From positions 9,610,001-9,674,000 of the forward strand of contig OZ059898.1 of assembly GCA_964057225.1 (NCBI GenBank): 64,000 bases of DNA, in the 5' to 3' direction. A program made the position numbers and the translations under genes. Below, piece after piece: positions 1 to 12,897 of the stretch. The DNA is from Auanema rhodensis (Eukaryota; Nematoda; Chromadorea; Rhabditida; Rhabditidae). Position 1 is the stretch's first letter, and each line of letters begins with the position of its first letter. A model generated the notes under the pieces. The model worked only from the letters and a program-made list of their open reading frames with translations, searched no databases and was not told the DNA's origin.

Positions 1-3000
1 AAGAATTAAAGTTCAGCTATCTCTACTAGTAACTGATTATCGGCTAAAATAAGGTAACAGTTTTTATTAAAAGTTTTCATGATTAGGATTAAACAAAAAA
101 AAGAATCAAAAAGAAACACTTCTTGTTTACTAATTTGATTATAATACTTGAAATTCGAAAAAAAGTAAAAAACAATTGAGAATGCGACATAAACAGTTCA
201 ACGATTTGAAGAGAATTGTAAGTTTTAGAAAAGAATTAAAGTTCAGCTATCTCTACTATTAACTGATTATCGGCTAAAATAAGGTAACAGTTTTTATTGA
301 AAGTTTCCGTGATTAAGATTAAACAAAGTAAAAAAAAATCAAAAAGAAACACTTCTTGTTTACTAATTTGATTATAATACTTGAATTTCAAAAAAAAGTA
401 AAAAACAATTGAGAAAGCGACATAAACAGTTGAACGATTTGAAGAGAATTGTAAGTTTAAGAAAAGAATTAAAGTTTAGCTTTGTCTACTATTAACTGAT
501 TATCGGCTGAAATATGGTGACAGTTTTTTTTTAAAAGTTTCCATGATTAAGATTGAACAAAGAAAAAAAAATCAAAGAGAAACACTTCTTGTTTACTTAC
601 TCGATTATAATACTTGAAATTCCACAAACAGTAGAAAAAAATTGAGAAAGCGACAAAAACAGTTGAACGATTTGAAGAGAATTGTAAGTATTAGAAAAAA
701 ATTAAAGTTTAGCTCTTTCTACTATTTAATGATTGTCGGCTAAAATATAATAACAGTTTTTATTAAAAGTTTCCATGATTAAGATTAAACAAAACAAAAA
801 TCAAAGAGAAACACTTCTTGTTTACTAATTTGATTATAACACTTGAAATTCCAACAGAAGTAAAGTAAAACTGTTAAAGCGAGAAAAACTGTTGAACGAT
901 TTGAAGACAATTGTAAGTTGAAGAAAACAATTAAAGTTCAGCTATCTCTACTATTAACTGATTATCGGCTAAAATAAGGTAACAGTTTTTATTAAAAGTT
1001 TCCATGATTAAAATTAAACAAAAAAAAAGAATCAAAAAGAAACACTTCTTGTTTACTTACTTGATTATTATACTTGAAATTCGAAAAAAAGTAAAAAACA
1101 ATTGAGAATGCGACATAAACAGTTCAACGATTTGAAGAGAATTGTAAGTTTTAGAAAAGAATTAAAGTTCAGCTATCTCTACTATTAACTGATTATCGGC
1201 TAAAATAAGGTAACAGTTTTTATCGAAAGTTTCCGTGATTAAGATTAAACAAAGTAAAAAAAATCAAAAAGAAACACTTCTTGTTTACTAATTTGATTAT
1301 AATACTTGAAATTCGAAAAAAAGTAAAAAACAATTGAGAAAGCGACATAAACAGTTGAACGATTTGAAGAGAATTGTAAGTTTAAGAAAAGAATTAAAGT
1401 TTAGCTTTGTCTACTATTAACTGATTATCGGCTGAAATATGGTGACAGTTTTTTTTTAAAAGTTTCCATGATTAAGATTGAACAAAGAAAAAAAAATCAA
1501 AGAGAAACACTTCTTGTTTACTTACTCGATTATAATACTTGAAATTCCACAAACAGTAGAAAAAAATTGAGAAAGCGACAAAAACAGTTGAACGATTTGA
1601 AGAGAATTGTAAGTATTAGAAAAAAATTAAAGTTTAGCTCTTTCTACTATTTAATGATTGTCGGCTAAAATATAATAACAGTTTTTATTAAAAGTTTCCA
1701 TGATTAAGATTAAACAAAACAAAAATCAAAGAGAAACACTTCTTGTTTACTAATTTGATTATAACACTTGAAATTCCAACAGAAGTAAAGTAAAACTGTT
1801 AAAGCGAGTAAAACTGTTGAACGATTTGAAGACAATTGTAAGTTGAAGAAAACAATTAAAGTTCAGCTATCTCTACTATTAACTGATTATCGGCTAAAAT
1901 AAGGTAACAGTTTTTATTAAAAGTTTCCATGATTAAAATTAAACAAAAAAAAAGAATCAAAAAGAAACACTTCTTGTTTACTTACTTGATTATTATACTT
2001 GAAATTCGAAAAAAAGTGAAAAACAATTGAGAATGCGACATAAACAGTTCAACGATTTGAAGAGAATTGTAAGTTTTAGAAAAGAATTAAAGTTCAGCTA
2101 TCTCTACTATTAACTGATTATCGGCTAAAATAAGGTAACAGTTTTTATCGAAAGTTTCCGTGATTAAGATTAAACAAAGTAAAAAAAATCAAAAAGAAAC
2201 ACTTCTTGTTTACTAATTTGATTATAATACTTGAAATTCGAAAAAAAGTAAAAAACAATTGAGAAAGCGACATAAACAGTTGAACGATTTGAAGAGAATT
2301 GTAAGTTTAAGAAAAGAATTAAAGTTTAGCTTTGTCTACTATTAACTGATTATCGGCTGAAATATGGTGACAGTTTTTTTTCAAAAGTTTCCATGATTAA
2401 GATTGAACAAAGAAAAAAAAAATCAAAGAGAAACACTTCTTGTTTACTTACTTGATTATAATACTTGAAATTCCACAAACAGTAGAAAAAAATTGAGAAA
2501 GCGACAAAAACAGTTGAACGATTTGAAGAGAATTGTAAGTATTAGAAAAAAATTAAAGTTTAGCTCTTTCTACTATTTAATGATTGTCGGCTAAAATATA
2601 ATAACAGTTTTTTTTAAAGTTTCCATGATTAAGATTAAACAAAACAAAAATCAAAGAGAAACACTTCTTGTTTACTAATTTGATTATAACACTTGAAATT
2701 CCAACAAAAGTAAAGTAAAACTGTTAAAGCGAGTAAAACTGTTGAACGATTTGAAGACAATTGTAAGTTGAAGAAAACAATTAAAGTTCAGCTATCTCTA
2801 CTATTAACTGATTATCGGCTAAAATAAGGTAACAGTTTTTATTAAAAGTTTCCATGATTAAAATTAAACAAAAAAAAAGAATCAAAAAGAAACACTTCTT
2901 GTTTACTTACTTGATTATAATACTTGAAATTCGAAAAAAAATAAAAAACAATTGAGAATGCGACATAAACAGTTGAACGATTTGAAGAGAATTGTAAGTT

Positions 3001-3170
3001 TTAGAAAAGAATTGAAGTTCAGCTATCTCTACTATTAACTGATTATCGGCTAAAATAAGGTAACAGTTTTTCTTGAAAGTTTCCGTGATTAAGATTAAAC
3101 AAAGTAAAAAAAATCAAAGAGAAACACTTCTTGTTTACTAATTTGATTATAATACTTGAAATTCGAAAAA
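1..3170 (+). repeat. 925-bp higher-order repeat (four monomers), about 3.4 copies
   Basis: The diagnostic string agttgaagaaaacaattaaa occurs at about 916, 1841 and 2766, exactly 925 bp apart. The sequence between these points is nearly identical, differing by a few substitutions and homopolymer lengths. Positions 1-915 are an earlier copy. The start of the window also matches the stretch beginning near 4340. No tRNA lies inside this unit, unlike the HORs elsewhere in the window. Confidence 0.85.
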
Positions 3171-3260
3171 AAGTAAAGTAAAACTGTAAAAGCGAGTAAA
3201 ACTGTTGAAATAAAACAGTCTTCATAAAATATAAATGATATTTTTTTATAAAAATGAAGT

Positions 3261-3331
3261 TGCATCGGCCGGGAATCGAACCCGGGTCGCCAGCGTGGCA
3301 GGCGAGCATTCTACCACTGAACCACCGATGC
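3261..3331 (-). tRNA. tRNA-Gly(GCC), anticodon-stem variant
   Basis: A cloverleaf with GCC anticodon. In tRNA sense, position 40 is T instead of G (canonical position 41), which turns the C29-G41 pair of the anticodon stem into a C-U mismatch. A box and B box are unchanged, so it could still be transcribed, but charging or stability may suffer. A run of T residues follows the 3' end on the minus strand. Confidence 0.75.
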
Positions 3332-5286
3332 TTCGAAAATGTTAGATTGTTTCCGAAAAATTATGAAAAATCAAGTTCTACTGATTTGAAGAGAATTGTA
3401 AGTTTTAGAAAATATTTAAAAATTTTGTTCTCTCTACTATTAACTGATTGTCGGCTAAAATATGGTAACAGTTTTTATAAAAAGTTTCCATGATTAGGAT
3501 TAAACAAAAAAAAAAAGAATTAAAAAGAAACACTTCTTGTTTACTTACTTGATTATAATACTTGAAATTCGAAAAAAAGTAAAAAACAATTGAGAATGCG
3601 ACATAAACAGTTCAACGATTTGAAGAGAATTGTAAGTTTTAGAAAAGAATTAAAGTTCAGCTATCTCTACTATTAACTGATTATCGGCTAAAATAAGGTA
3701 ACAGTTTTTATTGAAAGTTTCCGTGATTAAGATTAAACAAAGTAAAAAAAATCAAAGAGAAACACTTCTTGTTTACTAATTTGATTATAATACTTGAAAT
3801 TCGAAAAAAAGTAAAAAACAATTGAGAAAGCGACATAAACAGTTGAACGATTTGAAGAGAATTGTAAGTTTAAGAAAAGAATTAAAGTTTAGCTTTGTCT
3901 ACTATTAACTGATTATCGGCTAAAATAAGGTAACAGTTTTTATTAAAAGTTTCCATGATTAAAATTAAACAAAAAAAAAAGAATTAAAAAGAAACACTTC
4001 TTGTTTACTTACTTGATTATAATACTTGAAATTCGAAAAAAAGTAAAAAACAATTGAGAATGCGACATAAACAGTTCAACGATTTGAAGAGAATTGTAAG
4101 TTTTAGAAAAGAATTAAAGTTCAGCTATCTCTACTAGTAACTGATTATCGGCTAAAATAAGGTAACAGTTTTTATTAAAAGTTTTCATGATTAGGATTAA
4201 ACAAAAAAAAAAGAATTAAAAAGAAACACTTCTTGTTTACTTACTTGATTATAATACTTGAAATTCGAAAAAAAGTAAAAAACAATTGAGAATGCGACAT
4301 AAACAGTTCAACGATTTGAAGAGAATTGTAAGTTTTAGAAAAGAATTAAAGTTCAGCTATCTCTACTAGTAACTGATTATCGGCTAAAATAAGGTAACAG
4401 TTTTTATTAAAAGTTTTCATGATTAGGATTAAACAAAAAAAAGAATCAAAAAGAAACACTTCTTGTTTACTAATTTGATTATAATACTTGAAATTCGAAA
4501 AAAAGTAAAAAACAATTGAGAATGCGACATAAACAGTTCAACGATTTGAAGAGAATTGTAAGTTTTAGAAAAGAATTAAAGTTCAGCTATCTCTACTATT
4601 AACTGATTATCGGCTAAAATAAGGTAACAGTTTTTATTGAAAGTTTCCGTGATTAAGATTAAACAAAGTGAAAAAAAATCAAAAAGAAACACTTCTTGTT
4701 TACTAATTTGATTATAATACTTGAAATTCGAAAAAAAGTAAAAAACAATTGAGAAAGCGACATAAACAGTTGAACGATTTGAAGAGAATTGTAAGTTTAA
4801 GAAAAGAATTAAAATTTAGCTTTGTCTACTATTAACTGATTATCGGCTGAAATATGGTGACAGTTTTTTTTAAAAGTTTCCATGATTAAGATTGAACAAA
4901 GAAAAAAAAATCAAAGAGAAACACTTCTTGTTTACTTACTTGATTATAATACTTGAAATTCCACAAACAGTAGAAAAAAATTGAGAAAGCGACAAAAACA
5001 ATTGAACGATTTGAAGAGAATTGTAAGTATTAGAAAAAAATTAAAGTTTAGCTCTTTCTACTATTTAATGATTGTCTGCTAAAATATAATAACAGTTTTT
5101 ATTGAAAGTTTCCATGATTAAGATTAAACAAAACAAAAATCAAAGAGAAACACTTCTTGTTCACTAATTTGATTATAACACTTGAAATTCGAAAAAAAGT
5201 AAAGTAAAACTGTAAAAGCGAGTAAAACTGTTGAAATAAAACAGTCTTCATAAAATATAAATGATATTTTTTTATAAAAATGAAGT

Positions 5287-5357
5287 TGCATCGGCCGGGA
5301 ATCGAACCCGGGTCGCCCGCGTGGCAGGCGAGCATTCTACCACTGAACCACCGATGC
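5287..5357 (-). tRNA. tRNA-Gly(GCC), intact
   Basis: Matches the window consensus at all 71 positions. It is the only fully intact glycine tRNA in block A and lies 2026 bp (cassette plus eight monomers) from the preceding variant copy. Confidence 0.93.
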
Positions 5358-6130
5358 TTCGAAAATGTTAGATTGTTTCCGAAAAATTATGAAAAGTCAA
5401 GTTCTACTGATTTGAAGAGAATTGTAAGTTTTAGAAAATATTTAAAAATTTTGTTCTCTCTACTATTAACTGATTGTCGGCTAAAATATGGTAACAGTTT
5501 TTATAAAAAGTTTCCATGATTAGGATTAAACAAAAAAAAAGAATTAAAAAGAAACACTTCTTGAGAATTGTAAGTTTTAGAAAATAATTAAAAATTAGTT
5601 CTCTCTACTATTAACTGATTGTCGGCTAAAATATGGTAACAATTTTCATAAAAAGTTTCCATGATTAGGATTAAACAAAAAAAAGAATTAAAGAGAAACA
5701 CTTTTTGTTTACTTATTTGATTATAATACTTGAAATTCCAAAAACAGTTGAATAAAATTGAGAAAGCGACAAAAACAGTTGAACGATTTGAAGAGAATTG
5801 TAAGTTTTAGAAAAGAATTAAAGTTCAGCTATCTCTACTATTAACTGATTATCGGCTAAAATAAGGTAACAGTTTTTATTGAAAGTTTCCATGATTAAGA
5901 TTAAACAAAAAAAAGAATTAAAGAGAAACACTTTTTGTTTACTTATTTGATTATAATACTTGAAATTCCAAAAACAGTAGAATAAAATAGAGAAAACGAC
6001 AAAAACAGTTGAACGATTTGAAGACAATTGTAAGTTTTAGAAAATAATTAAAAATTAGTTCTCTCTACTATTAACTGATTGTCGGCTAAAATATGGTAAC
6101 AGTTTTTATAAAAAGGTTCCATGATTAGGA

Positions 6131-6150
6131 CTTCAAAAAACTTCAAAAAA
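6131..6150. other. Satellite inversion junction with 10-bp tandem filler
   Basis: Forward satellite ends at 6130 and inverted satellite starts at 6151. Between them is the 10-mer cttcaaaaaa twice in tandem (6131-6140 and 6141-6150), a pattern not seen inside ordinary monomers. Confidence 0.75.
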
Positions 6151-7524
6151 ATCAAATTAGTAAACAAGAAGTGTTTCTCTTTGATTTTTTTTCTTTGTTT
6201 AATCTTAATCATGGAAACTTTTAATAAAAACTGTTACCATATTTTAGCCGACATTCAGTTAATAGTAGAGAGAGCTAAACTTTAATTTTTTTCTTCAACT
6301 TACAATTGTCTTCAAATTGTTCAACAGTTTTACTCGCTTTAACAATTTTACTTTACTTTTGTTGGAATTTCAAGTGTTATAATCAAATTAGTAAACAAGA
6401 AGTGTTTCTCTTTGATTTTTTTTTCTTTGTTTAATCTTAATCATGGAAACTTTTTAAAAAAAACTGTCACCATATTTCAGCCGATAATCAGTTAATAGTA
6501 GACAAAGCTAAACGTTAATTCTTTTCTTAAACTTACAATTCTCTTCAAATCGTTCAACTGTTTTTGTCGCTTTCTCAATTTTATTCTACTGTTTTTGGAA
6601 TTTCAAGTATTATATTCAAATAAGTGAACAAAAAGTGTTTCTCTTTAATTCTTTTTTTGTTTAATCCTAATCATGGAAACTTTTTATAAAAACTGTTACC
6701 ATATTTTAGCCGACATTCAGTTAATAGTAGAGAGAGCTAAACTTTAATTTTTTTCTTCAACTTACAATTGTCTTCAAATTGTTCAACAGTTTTACTCGCT
6801 TTAACAGTTTTACTTTACTTTTGTTGGAATTTCAAGTGTTATAATCAAATTAGTAAACAAGAAGTGTTTCTCTTTGATTTTTTTTTCTTTGTTTAATCTT
6901 AATCACGGAAACTTTCAATAAAAACTGTTACCTTATTTTAGCCGTTAATCAGTTAAAAGTAGAGATAGCTGAACTTTAATTCTTTTCTAAAACTTACAAT
7001 TCTCTTCAAATCGTTCAACTGTTTATGTCGCTTTCTCAATTTTATTTCACTGTTTTTGGAATTTCAAGTATTATAATCAAGTAAGTAAACAAGAAGTGTT
7101 TCTCTTTGATTTTTTTCTTTGTTTAATCCTAATCATGGAACCTTTTTATAAAAACTGTTACCATATTTTAGCCGACAATCAGTTAATAGTAGAGAGAACT
7201 AATTTTTAATTATTTTCTAAAACTTACAATTGTCTTCAAATCGATCAACTGTTTTTGTCGTTTTCTCTATTTTGTTCTACTGTTTTTGGAATTTCAAGTA
7301 TTATAATCAAGTAAGTAAACAAGAAGTGTTTCTTTTTGATCTTTTTTTTTTGTTTAATCTTAATCATGGAAACTTTCAATAAAAACTGTTACCTTATTTC
7401 AGCCGATAATCAGTTAATAGTAGAGAGAACTTATTTTTAATTATTTTCTGAAACTTACAATTCTCTTCAAATCAGTAGAACTTGACTTTTCATGATTTTT
7501 CGGTAACAATCTAACATTTTCGAA

Positions 7525-7595
7525 GCATCGGTGGTTCAGTGGTAGAATGCTCGCCTGCCACGCGGGCGACCCGGGTTCGATTCCCGGCCGATGCA
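7525..7595 (+). tRNA. tRNA-Gly(GCC), intact
   Basis: Consensus sequence. Its upstream flank has the minority form cggtaacaatctaac (most copies have cggaaac), shared with the copies at 27721, 34656, 40885, 45790, 50233 and 54676. This marks one lineage of the cassette. Confidence 0.95.
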
Positions 7596-8158
7596 ACTTC
7601 ACTTTTATAAAAAAATATCATTTATATTTTATTAAGACTGTTTTAGTTTAACAGTTTTACCCGCTTTCACAGTTTTATTTTACTTTTGTTGGAATTTCAA
7701 GTGTTATAATCAAATTAGTAAACAAGAAGTGTTTCTCTTTGATTTTTTTTCTTTGTTTAATCTTAATCATGGAAACTTTTAAAAAAAAACTGTCACCATA
7801 TTTCAGCCGATAATCAGTTAATAGTAGAGATAGCTGAACTTTAATTCTTTTCTAAAACTTACAATTCTCTTCAAATCGTTCAACTGTTTTTGTCGCTTTC
7901 TCAATTTTATTCAACTGTTTTTGGAATTTCAAGTATTATAATCAAATAAGTAAACAAAAAGTGTTTCTCTTTAATTCTTTTTTTTGTTTAATCCTAATCA
8001 TGGAAACTTTTTATGAAAATTGTTACCATATTTTAGCCGACAATCAGTTAATAGTAGAGAGAACTAATTTTTAATTATTTTCTAAAACTTACAATTCTCT
8101 TCAAATCAGTAGAACTTGGCTTTTCATAATTTTTCGGAAACAATCTAACATTTTCGAA

Positions 8159-8229
8159 GCATCGGTGGTTCAGTGGTAGAATGCTCGCCTGCCACGCGGG
8201 CGACCCGGGTTCGATTCCCGGCCGATGCA
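8159..8229 (+). tRNA. tRNA-Gly(GCC), intact; reference copy
   Basis: Decodes GGC/GGU glycine codons in cytosolic translation. Acceptor GCATCGG pairs with CCGATGC, the discriminator is A at 71, the anticodon GCC is at positions 33-35 in a 7-nt loop, the anticodon stem is CTCGC/GCGGG, and the T arm is CCGGG-TTCGATT-CCCGG. The B box (GGTTCGATTCC, positions 50-60) is perfect and there is no intron. A Pol III stop of four T residues lies 8 nt downstream (8237-8240). No CCA is encoded, as expected for a eukaryote. Confidence 0.96.
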
Positions 8230-9250
8230 ACTTCACTTTTATAAAAAAATATCATTTATATTTCATAAAGACTGTTTTAGTTCAACAGTCTTACCCGCTT
8301 TCACAGTTTTATTTTACTTTTGTTGGAATTTCAAGTGTTATAATCAAATTAGTAAACAAGAAGTGTTTCTCTTTGATTTTTTTTCTTTGTTTAATCTTAA
8401 TCATGGAAACTTTTAATAAAAACTGTTATCATATTTTAGCCGACATTCAGTTAATAGTAGAGAGAGCTAAACTTTAATTTTTTTCTTCAACTTACAATTG
8501 TCTTCAAATTGTTCAACAGTTTTACTCGCTTTGACAGTTTTACTTTACTTTTGTTGGAATTTTAAGTGTTATAATCAAATTAGTAAACAAGAAGTGTTTC
8601 TCTTTGATTTTTTTCTTTGTTTAATCTTAATCATGGAAACTTTCAATAAAAACTGTTACCTTATTTTAGCCGATAATCAGTTAATAGTAGAGATAGCTGA
8701 ACTTTAATTCTTTTCTAAAACTTACAATTGTCTTCAAATCGTTCAACTGTTTTTGTCGCTTTCTCAATTTTATTTTACTGTTTTTGGAATTTCAAGTATT
8801 ATAATCAAGTATGTAAACAAGAAGTGTTTCTCTTTGATTTTTTTCTTTGTTTAATCTTAATCATGGAAACTTTCAATAAAAACTGTTACCTTATTTTAGC
8901 CGATAATCAGTTAATAGTAGAGATAGCTGAACGTTAATTCTTTTCTAAAACTTACAATTCTCTTCAAATCGTTCAACTGTTTTTGTCGCTTTCTCAATTT
9001 TATTTTACTGTTTTTGGAATTTCAAGTATTATAATCAAATAAGTAAACAAAAAGTGTTTCTCTTTAATTCTTTTTTTTGTTTAATGCTAATCATGGAAAC
9101 TTTTATAAAAACTGTTACCATATTTTAGCCGACAATCAGTTAATAGTAGAGAGAACTAATTTTTAATTATTTTCTAAAACTTACAATTCTCTTCAAATCA
9201 GTAGAACTTGACTTTTCATAATTTTTCGGAAACAATCTAACATTTTCGAA

Positions 9251-9321
9251 GCATCGGTGGTTCAGTGGTAGAATGCTCGCCTGCCACGCGGGCGACCCGG
9301 GTTCGATTCCCGGCCGATGCA
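9251..9321 (+). tRNA. tRNA-Gly(GCC), intact
   Basis: Consensus sequence. It opens the first copy of the 1788-bp higher-order repeat and lies four monomers plus one cassette from the copy at 8159. Confidence 0.95.
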
Positions 9322-11038
9322 ACTTCACTTTTATAAAAAAATATCATTTATATTTTATAAAGACTGTTTTAGTTCAACAGTCTTACCCGCTTTCACAGTT
9401 TTATTTTACTTTTGTTGGAATTTCAAGTGTTATAATCAAATTAGTAAACAAGAAGTGTTTCTCTTTGATTTTTTTTCTTTGTTTAATCTTAATCATGGAA
9501 ACTTTTAATAAAAACTGTTATCATATTTTAGCCAAAATTCAGTTAATAGTAGAGAGAGCTAAACTTTAATTTTTTTCTTCAACTTACAATTGTCTTCAAA
9601 TTGTTCAACAGTTTTACTCGCTTTGACAGTTTTACTTTACTTTTGTTGGAATTTTAAGTGTTATAATCAAATTAGTAAACAAGAAGTGTTTCTCTTTGAT
9701 TTTTTTTTCTTTGTTTAATCTTAATCATGGAAACTTTTAATAAAAACTGTTATCATATTTTAGCCGACATTCAGTTAATAGTAGAGAGAGCTAAACTTTA
9801 ATTTTTTTCTTCAACTTACAATTGTCTTCAAATTGTTCAACAGTTTTACTCGCTTTAACAGTTTTACTTTACTTTTGTTGGAATTTTAAGTGTTATAATC
9901 AAATTAGTAAACAAGAAGTGTTTCTCTTTGATTTTTTTTCTTTGTTTAATCTTAATCATGGAAACTTTTAATAAAAACTGTTATCATATTTTAGCCGACA
10001 TTCAGTTAATAGTAGAGAGAGCTAAACTTTAATTTTTTTCTTCAACTTACAATTGTCTTCAAATTGTTCAACAGTTTTACTCGCTTTGACAGTTTTACTT
10101 TACTTTTGTTGGAATTTTAAGTGTTATAATCAAATTAGTAAACAAGAAGTGTTTCTCTTTGATTTTTTTTTCTTTGTTTAATCTTAATCATGGAAACTTT
10201 TAATAAAAACTGTTATCATATTTTAGCCGACATTCAGTTAATAGTAGAGAGAGCTAAACTTTAATTTTTTTCTTCAACTTATAATTGTCTTCAAATTGTT
10301 CAACAGTTTTACTCGCTTTGACAGTTTTACTTTACTTTTGTTGGAATTTTAAGTGTTATAATCAAATTAGTAAACAAGAAGTGTTTCTCTTTGATTTTTT
10401 TCTTTGTTTAATCTTAATCATGGAAACTTTCAATAAAAACTGTTACCTTATTTTAGCCGATAATCAGTTAATAGTAGAGATAGCTGAACTTTAATTCTTT
10501 TCTAAAACTTACAATTGTCTTCAAATCGTTCAACTGTTTTTGTCGCTTTCTCAATTTTATTTTACTGTTTTTGGAATTTCAAGTATTATAATCAAGTAAG
10601 TAAACAAGAAGTGTTTCTCTTTGATTTTTTTCTTTGTTTAATCTTAATCATGGAAACTTTCAATAAAAACTGTTACCTTATTTTAGCCGATAATCAGTTA
10701 ATAGTAGAGATAGCTGAACGTTAATTCTTTTCTAAAACTTACAATTCTCTTCAAATCGTTCAACTGTTTTTGTCGCTTTCTCAATTTTATTTTACTGTTT
10801 TTGGAATTTCAAGTATTATAATCAAATAAGTAAACAAAAAGTGTTTCTCTTTAATTCTTTTTTTTGTTTAATGCTAATCATGGAAACTTTTTATAAAAAC
10901 TGTTACCATATTTTAGCCCACAATCAGTTAATAGTAGAGAGAACTAATTTTTAATTATTTTCTAAAACTTACAATTCTCTTCAAATCAGTAGAACTTGAC
11001 TTTTCATAATTTTTCGGAAACAATCTAACATTTTCGAA

Positions 11039-11109
11039 GCATCGGTGGTTCAGTGGTAGAATGCTCGCCTGCCACGCGGGCGACCCGGGTTCGATTCCCG
11101 GCCGATGCA
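11039..11109 (+). tRNA. tRNA-Gly(GCC), intact
   Basis: Consensus sequence at the start of the second 1788-bp unit. Its flanks match those of the copies at 9251 and 12827. Confidence 0.95.
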
Positions 11110-12826
11110 ACTTCACTTTTATAAAAAAATATCATTTATATTTTATAAAGACTGTTTTAGTTCAACAGTCTTACCCGCTTTCACAGTTTTATTTTACTTT
11201 TGTTGGAATTTCAAGTGTTATAATCAAATTAGTAAACAAGAAGTGTTTCTCTTTGATTTTTTTTCTTTGTTTAATCTTAATCATGGAAACTTTTAATAAA
11301 AACTGTTATCATATTTTAGCCGACATTCAGTTAATAGTAGAGAGAGCTAAACTTTAATTTTTTTCTTCAACTTACAATTGTCTTCAAATTTTTCAACAGT
11401 TTTACTCGCTTTGACAGTTTTACTTTACTTTTGTTGGAATTTTAAGTGTTATAATCAAATTAGTAAACAAGAAGTGTTTCTCTTTGATTTTTTTTTCTTT
11501 GTTTAATCTTAATCATGGAAACTTTTAATAAAAACTGTTATCATATTTTAGCCGACATTCAGTTAATAGTAGAGAGAGCTAAACTTTAATTTTTTTCTTC
11601 AACTTACAATTGTCTTCAAATTGTTCAACAGTTTTACTCGCTTTAACAGTTTTACTTTACTTTTGTTGGAATTTTAAGTGTTATAATCAAATTAGTAAAC
11701 AAGAAGTGTTTCTCTTTGATTTTTTTTCTTTGTTTAATCTTAATCATGGAAACTTTTAATAAAAACTGTTATCATATTTTAGCCGACATTCAGTTAATAG
11801 TAGAGAGAGCTAAACTTTAATTTTTTTCTTCAACTTACAATTGTCTTCAAATTGTTCAACAGTTTTACTCGCTTTGACAGTTTTACTTTACTTTTGTTGG
11901 AATTTTAAGTGTTATAATCAAATTAGTAAACAAGAAGTGTTTCTCTTTGATTTTTTTTTCTTTGTTTAATCTTAATCATGGAAACTTTTAATAAAAACTG
12001 TTATCATATTTTAGCCGACATTCAGTTAATAGTAGAGAGAGCTAAACTTTAATTTTTTTCTTCAACTTACAATTGTCTTCAAATTGTTCAACAGTTTTAC
12101 TCGCTTTGACAGTTTTACTTTACTTTTGTTGGAATTTTAAGTGTTATAATCAAATTAGTAAACAAGAAGTGTTTCTCTTTGATTTTTTTCTTTGTTTAAT
12201 CTTAATCATGGAAACTTTCAATAAAAACTGTTACCTTATTTTAGCCGATAATCAGTTAATAGTAGAGATAGCTGAACTTTAATTCTTTTCTAAAACTTAC
12301 AATTGTCATCAAATCGTTCAACTGTTTTTGTCGCTTTCTCAATTTTATTTTACTGTTTTTGGAATTTCAAGTATTATAATCAAGTAAGTAAACGAGAAGT
12401 GTTTCTCTTTGATTTTTTTCTTTGTTTAATCTTAATCATGGAAACTTTCAATAAAAACTGTTACCTTATTTTAGCCGATAATCAGTTAATAGTAGAGATA
12501 GCTGAACGTTAATTCTTTTCTAAAACTTACAATTCTCTTCAAATCGTTCAACTGTTTTTGTCGCTTTCTCAATTTTATTTTACTGTTTTTGGAATTTCAA
12601 GTATTATAATCAAATAAGTAAACAAAAAGTGTTTCTCTTTAATTCTTTTTTTTGTTTAATGCTAATCATGGAAACTTTTTATAAAAACTGTTACCATATT
12701 TTAGCCGACAATCAGTTAATAGTAGAGAGAACTAATTTTTAATTATTTTCTAAAACTTACAATTCTCTTCAAATCAGTAGAACTTGACTTTTCATAATTT
12801 TTCGGAAACAATCTAACATTTTCGAA

Positions 12827-12897
12827 GCATCGGTGGTTCAGTGGTAGAATGCTCGCCTGCCACGCGGGCGACCCGGGTTCGATTCCCGGCCGATGCA
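12827..12897 (+). tRNA. tRNA-Gly(GCC), intact
   Basis: Consensus sequence. It is the mirror partner of the copy at 23116 across the retroelement: both lie 1096 bp from the tRNA nearest the element. Confidence 0.95.

Larger units (their letters stand above)
1..6130 (+). repeat. Satellite array block A, 230-bp monomer, forward sense
   Basis: Head-to-tail AT-rich monomers of about 230 bp. Four recurring subtypes can be told apart in the middle of the monomer: a (gattgtcggctaaaatatgg), b (attatcggctaaaataagg), c (ggctgaaatatggtgac) and d (gaatgtcggctaaaatatg). Each monomer also has an A-rich tract of variable length and the conserved stretch gagaaacacttcttgtttac. Two tRNA-Gly cassettes interrupt the array. 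Short reading frames occur here only because the repeat recurs, and none looks like a gene. A monomer is internally deleted near 5563, where cttcttg joins agaattgtaag directly. Confidence 0.95.
9251..12826 (-). repeat. 1788-bp higher-order repeat (tRNA cassette plus seven monomers), two full copies
   Basis: Copies at 9251-11038 and 11039-12826 are exactly 1788 bp each and align throughout with few substitutions. A third begins at 12827 but diverges after about one monomer. The monomer order after each tRNA is a run of d-type units, then b-type units, then an a-type unit before the next tRNA. Related but shorter versions lie at 29448-30644 and, inverted, at 30906-32464. Confidence 0.88.

Noticed and set aside
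1-6130. CRISPR array
   Set aside because: The repeats are contiguous 230-bp monomers with no unique spacers, in a eukaryotic sequence.
7525-7595. tRNA of another isotype or an intron-containing tRNA
   Set aside because: All loci show anticodon GCC in an uninterrupted 7-nt loop. No other anticodon was found in the window.
8181-8477. Recurrent 98-aa, 78-aa, 63-aa and 62-aa reading frames starting inside each tRNA cassette
   Set aside because: Their first residues are simply the tRNA gene read as codons, and the rest is AT-rich satellite. They recur because the repeat recurs, without evidence of coding selection.
8498-8707. Recurrent 69-aa reading frames, one per monomer
   Set aside because: Open frame of a 230-bp satellite monomer. 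They are Phe/Leu/Asn-rich as expected from AT-rich DNA and shift with homopolymer length.
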